Assembly (NCBI GenBank): GCA_903946925.1
Contig: CAJAXK010000402.1
Location: forward strand, 1-35,728
Direction: 5' to 3'
DNA from: an uncultured Bacteroidales bacterium
GTDB taxonomy: Bacteria > Bacteroidota > Bacteroidia > Bacteroidales > UBA4417
DNA length: 35,728 nt
Part shown: positions 32,734 to 35,728 of the stretch, in pieces
Numbering within the stretch: position 1 is the stretch's first letter
How the letters are laid out: every line of letters starts with the position of its first letter
Made by a program: the position numbers and the translations under genes
Notes under the pieces: model-generated
Told to the model about the DNA's origin: nothing
The model's input: only the letters and a program-made list of their open reading frames with translations
Database searches by the model: none

Positions 32734-33870
32734 ATGAAACACAAATTTCATTTTATCCTACTGCTGCTGTCTCTTAGTGGATCTCAATTGTGTTTGGGAC
32801 AGGATACTAGCAAAATAGAGATAGATTCTATTTCAAAGTTTGATAGAATGAATCAAAAGATGGAAAAGCTATTCAAGATTATTCCAGTGCCAATATATTC
32901 ATATTCATCTGAAGCAGGGCACACCTTTGGTCTGGCAAAGTATAATCTGATAGATTTGTCACCGCTTGATACAGTTTCTCAACCATCAAAAATTTCTGAA
33001 GTAGCTACTTTTTCAACCGAAGGCAGAATAAATATTTCTGTATCAACTGAATTGAATTGGCATCAGGGGAAATACATGGTACTTGGTTACGTCAATTACA
33101 GACGTCAGCCTGAATATATAGCAGGTATTGGTAATGATGTGAAACTTGAAGATCTTGAACAAATATCATTTGATCGTTTCAAATTTGTTAATTACGGTTT
33201 AATTCAGGTGATTAAACATCTTTATGTTGGAGCAGGTATTGACCTCTCGGATTATCGCAACATTGAAACAGATAGCACAAGTTTTCTTATTAGAGATAAC
33301 GTGACCGGGCTTAAGGGAGGCACAGCCGTTGGATTAGGGGTATCGGTTGCATATGACAGCAGGGACAACCGTTATAATGCTTTCAAAGGAGCCTTCATTT
33401 CTCTTAAAACCATGTCTTTCCCCTCTTCAACCGGAAATCTATATGTGTTTTCAACTTACAATCTTGATTTACGAAAATATTTTAATCCTTGGTTCAAGCA
33501 TGTTATTGCATTTCAAACTACCACGAGTTTGCGGACAGGCAATGTGCCTTTTTATGAACTGTCAATGCTAGGAGGTGAAGATCAGATGAGAGGGTACTAC
33601 AAAGGTATATTTCGAGACAAAGTGTTGGTCGACGGTCAGGTTGAGTACCGGATGCCTGTGTGGAATATATTCGGAATCAATGCATGGATTGGCACAGGTA
33701 GGGTAGCCTCCAGTTATTCAGATATAGTAATAGATGGTTTCAAGCTCTCATATGGAGGCGGATTCCGGATCAAGGTTGATAGTAAACATAATACAAACCT
33801 TCGGTTTGATTTCGGATTTGGTCCGGGAGGAATTAATGGATATTATATAAATTTTGGCGAAGCTTTTTAG
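32734..33870 (+). CDS. Omp85/BamA-type outer-membrane beta-barrel protein without POTRA domains
   Basis: This 378-residue protein has a signal peptide (FHFILLLLSLSGSQLCLG, residues 4-21). The body is a set of alternating beta strands matching the bacterial surface antigen/Omp85 barrel (PF01103). MLGGEDQMRGYYKGIFRD near 275-292 carries the (V/M)RGY motif of the barrel's conserved loop, VDGQVEYRMPVWNIFG follows, and the protein ends in an aromatic-rich strand (GYYINFGEAF). There are no POTRA repeats, so it is not BamA itself. Short proteins of this kind may be secretion or lipid-linked barrels; the substrate is unknown. It stands alone after its own promoter. Confidence 0.85.
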   Translation: MKHKFHFILLLLSLSGSQLCLGQDTSKIEIDSISKFDRMNQKMEKLFKIIPVPIYSYSSEAGHTFGLAKYNLIDLSPLDTVSQPSKISEVATFSTEGRINISVSTELNWHQGKYMVLGYVNYRRQPEYIAGIGNDVKLEDLEQISFDRFKFVNYGLIQVIKHLYVGAGIDLSDYRNIETDSTSFLIRDNVTGLKGGTAVGLGVSVAYDSRDNRYNAFKGAFISLKTMSFPSSTGNLYVFSTYNLDLRKYFNPWFKHVIAFQTTTSLRTGNVPFYELSMLGGEDQMRGYYKGIFRDKVLVDGQVEYRMPVWNIFGINAWIGTGRVASSYSDIVIDGFKLSYGGGFRIKVDSKHNTNLRFDFGFGPGGINGYYINFGEAF

Positions 33871-34272
33871 CTTATTATAGCATGTTTTTTATCATTAGTA
33901 CATGAAAGCTGTGATTCTATTAATTATTTATTACAAGAATTAACAGCCTAAACACTTAAATTAATTGATCTATAGCTTCAAATATTTTTTTGTGCTGATT
34001 GCTGTCAATGCATATATTTCTTGTATTTGAATAAAAAGCGAAATATTCTGGCACTCTGGAAACAAAGCTCAGCCCTTGTTTTATTAATTTGCAACTTTTC
34101 CTCAGGCTCTAATCTTCTTCATCTTCAAATTCTCAAATCAGCTCCTTTTTAATTTAACACTTACACAAATTCTCAAATTACCTTAACAGCATTCTCAAAC
34201 TCTCCCTTTCCCAAATTCCCCCATTTTCAAATTTATTTCTATTGCATTTTTGCATTTTAATCACTATCTGTC
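33871..34272. other. Intergenic, low-complexity TTTTCAAATT/CTCAAATT sequence
   Basis: There is no gene in 402 bases. From about 34115 to 34240 the sequence is dominated by degenerate CTCAAATT/TTTTCAAATT units, as in the region after 35550. The direct-repeat copy ATTCCCCCATTTTCAAATTT ends at 34234, 38 bases before the first of the two right-end genes. Confidence 0.55.
34215..34234. repeat. 20-bp direct repeat, left copy
   Basis: ATTCCCCCATTTTCAAATTT occurs exactly here and again at 35559-35578, in the same orientation. The two copies flank the two-gene cassette and lie in low-complexity DNA. They may be recombination junctions or chance copies of a simple repeat. Confidence 0.6.
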
Positions 34273-34833
34273 ATGTTTTTCTTAGAACTCCCGGTAAAGC
34301 CTTACGTTAAGCAATACATCATCCTGAACTATGGAAACCCGGCCAACTTTTCGTCAAATAAATTCATTAACGAACGTTTCCGAAAATGCCTTATCAAACC
34401 ATCTCTCCGCTATAATAGCTATTACCAAAAACAAGCATTTTGTAAATATGCCGAAAGCATAAAAATCATCCTTACCCAGGACGACTTCTATCGGTATGGC
34501 TGGGAGCTTTCCCCTTCCGATATTATATCATTCGGTAAGTTTATCGAACATCACGCAAAATTTCTTGCGTGTAACATGATCAGCTTTTACATGACCTATA
34601 TGAACGAAAAAGATGCAATACTTTGTTTTCAAAATAATTTCGGGTTCAACGAGGATATATGGCAGTATCAAAGTCTAAAAAAAATATACGACCGCTTTGC
34701 TGTTGCAAATGGTAAAATATATTATACCAAGGACTTGACCTTAAAATTAGAAAAATTATTGCTAACGAATTTATCGAATCTTGGAACACTTTTGCCCGAT
34801 GCAATTCGCCATTACGAGAATCAAAATAAATAA
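34273..34833 (+). CDS. Protein of unknown function, possibly phage-derived
   Basis: This 186-residue protein has no signal peptide and no clear enzyme motif. It opens with LELPVKPYVKQYIILNYGNP, and IILTQDDFYRYGWELSPSDI follows. Later come MNEKDAILCFQNNFGFNEDI and YQSLKKIYDRFAV, which look like helical, DNA- or protein-binding segments. Similar openings are remembered from hypothetical proteins in Bacteroidota prophages and mobile elements, but I cannot confirm this without a search. The frame, codon use and ATG look real. A strong inverted repeat follows it and the next gene starts 55 bases later. Confidence 0.62.
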   Translation: MFFLELPVKPYVKQYIILNYGNPANFSSNKFINERFRKCLIKPSLRYNSYYQKQAFCKYAESIKIILTQDDFYRYGWELSPSDIISFGKFIEHHAKFLACNMISFYMTYMNEKDAILCFQNNFGFNEDIWQYQSLKKIYDRFAVANGKIYYTKDLTLKLEKLLLTNLSNLGTLLPDAIRHYENQNK

Positions 34834-34842
34834 TTATTCTTG

Positions 34843-34873
34843 GTGATATTGTAAGAATAATATACAATATCAC
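34843..34873. promoter_or_regulatory. Perfect 11-bp inverted repeat between the two right-end genes
   Basis: GTGATATTGTA (34843-34853) and TACAATATCAC (34863-34873) are exact reverse complements around a 9-base centre. The element starts 10 bases after the first gene's stop and ends 15 bases before the second gene's ATG. It could be an operator for a phage-type regulator or an attenuator hairpin. No T-run follows it. Confidence 0.6.
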
Positions 34874-34888
34874 ACCAACAGCTAAACT

Positions 34889-35353
34889 ATGGCAACCTTA
34901 AAAAAACAAATTGACTTAGGCGGAAACATCGCCCTTTTTCTCATCCCATCAACACTAATCCATTCCATCCATTCGGAAACAATCCTGTATGTCGGCACAG
35001 ACCCAACCTATAAAATAGAATGTGCTGCAGAAACCATTCAGCACACCTGCAAAATTATTTCAACCCGCGCCGGTGATTTGTACGACCACACTGTCACCGC
35101 TTTTCTTCCGGGATATACAGATGCAAACTTAACGATGCTAACAAAACTCCATCAATACACCTCACTTCTTGCAATCTTGCAAAATGGTCAAGGCAATCAT
35201 TATCACATCGGCAACAAGAATGAAGGCCTCCGCCTCACCTTCGATTTCGATTCCGCCAAAGACCCCTCCAACCGCAACGGCTTCACCCTCGAACTCACCG
35301 GCCACCTTTCATCCCCCTTCAACCCCATCCAATTCCCACCCATGCCGCTATAA
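34889..35353 (+). CDS. Unknown protein, phage-structural-like C-terminal pattern
   Basis: This 154-residue protein has no signal peptide. The first half is mixed (GGNIALFLIPSTLIHSIHSE). The second half, NHYHIGNKNEGLRLTFDFDS followed by KDPSNRNGFTLELTGHLSSP, resembles a beta-rich block seen in Bacteroidota phage or prophage tail-region proteins. This is an impression rather than a confirmed match. It lies 55 bases after the preceding gene and shares its orientation, so the two may be one small phage-like unit. The C-terminal Pro-rich FNPIQFPPMPL looks flexible. Confidence 0.6.
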   Translation: MATLKKQIDLGGNIALFLIPSTLIHSIHSETILYVGTDPTYKIECAAETIQHTCKIISTRAGDLYDHTVTAFLPGYTDANLTMLTKLHQYTSLLAILQNGQGNHYHIGNKNEGLRLTFDFDSAKDPSNRNGFTLELTGHLSSPFNPIQFPPMPL

Positions 35354-35388
35354 TCCAATACTTTAATTATAATATCAACTCAATATCA

Positions 35389-35550
35389 CTAATCCACCAC
35401 CAATGACAATTGAATGACCACCACTGACAACGAATGTCCATGAATGACAATCGAACCACCACCAATGACCACCGAATCACCACCGAATCACCACCAATGA
35501 CAATTGAATGACCACCACCAATGACCACCGAATGACCACCGAATGACCAA
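35389..35550. repeat. Minisatellite of degenerate CACC/AATGAC units
   Basis: About 160 bases are built from short, degenerate units such as ACCACCAATGAC, CACCGAATGAC and CACCGAATCAC. The 30-base stretch starting CACCACCAATGACAATTGA occurs exactly twice, at 35395-35424 and 35489-35518. There are no unique spacers, so it is not a CRISPR array. Such tracts may change copy number by replication slippage. Confidence 0.75.
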
Positions 35551-35728
35551 ACTTTCCCATTCCCCCATTTTCAAATTTTCAAATTCCCCAATTATCTCAT
35601 TTTCAAATTCCCAAATCTCCACATCCTCAAATCCTCAAATCCTCACATTATCGCATTACCACATTACCACAATACCCTAACAGTCTAATAGTCTAACAGC
35701 CTAATTCTGTCCTTTATAGATAGTTTTC
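35551..35728. repeat. Low-complexity TTTTCAAATT / TCCTCAAA / CTAACAGT tract at the window end
   Basis: Simple units follow one another: TTTTCAAATT near 35565-35620, TCCTCAAA near 35628-35640, ATTACCACA near 35655-35672, and CTAACAGTCTAATAGTCTAACAG near 35678-35701 (cut here into 7-8 base units). No gene was seen. It contains the right copy of the 20-bp direct repeat (35559-35578). Confidence 0.6.
35559..35578. repeat. 20-bp direct repeat, right copy
   Basis: This is an exact copy of the repeat at 34215-34234, in the same orientation. Together they bracket 1.3 kb containing the two right-end genes. Confidence 0.6.

Noticed and set aside
35389-35550. Possible CRISPR array at the right end
   Set aside because: The units are 10-13 bases, degenerate and directly adjacent, with no unique spacers of constant size and no cas genes nearby.

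Overview
The window is chromosomal DNA of a member of the Bacteroidota. Three things support this: start codons lack Shine-Dalgarno-like leaders, several genes carry the TAnnTTTG -7 element typical of this phylum, and the centre is a flexirubin/aryl-polyene type pigment cluster of the kind common there. The order or genus cannot be fixed from the sequence alone.

Left flank (1-5500): the end of an SRAP (YedK/HMCES-like) gene converges on a secreted endonuclease I. Two A+T-rich genes follow, one with a C-terminal CFI-box domain and one encoding a NACHT NTPase of the bacterial NLR-like type. This looks like a small accessory or defence cargo region. About 0.8 kb of non-coding DNA with an imperfect 85-bp direct repeat and hairpins separates it from the next region.

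Core (5501-28972): 23 same-strand, closely packed genes form an aryl-polyene biosynthesis, tailoring and export cluster. An aromatic amino acid ammonia-lyase and, at the far end under its own promoter, a PaaK-type CoA ligase would make and activate an aryl starter such as coumarate. Two ACPs, three complete ketosynthases, one KS-like chain-length-factor protein, one half-KS, a FabG-type reductase and two hotdog dehydratases would build the polyene. A thioesterase, a methyltransferase, an FAD oxidoreductase, a LpxL-type acyltransferase, a C45/Ntn acyltransferase, a polysaccharide deacetylase, a GT2-DUF2062 protein and a three-domain RND/MMPL-PlsC-methyltransferase fusion would tailor, attach and export it. 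A LolA-like carrier and two small secreted proteins probably place the product in the outer membrane. The DarA/DarB enzymes that make the dialkylresorcinol half of a true flexirubin are not in the window. The two dehydratases each keep a different half of the His/Glu dyad, which suggests a heterodimer with a composite active site.

Right flank (29077-33870): a minus-strand group of small exported proteins (two DUF2846 paralogues, an unknown protein, a small membrane protein and a DUF218 lipoprotein) is followed by a plus-strand Omp85/BamA-type beta-barrel.

Right end (33871-35728): two unrecognised, possibly phage-derived genes are separated by a strong inverted repeat and flanked by an exact 20-bp direct repeat inside low-complexity DNA. 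A minisatellite of CACC/AATGAC units lies beyond them. No rRNA, tRNA, CRISPR array or insertion sequence was recognised.
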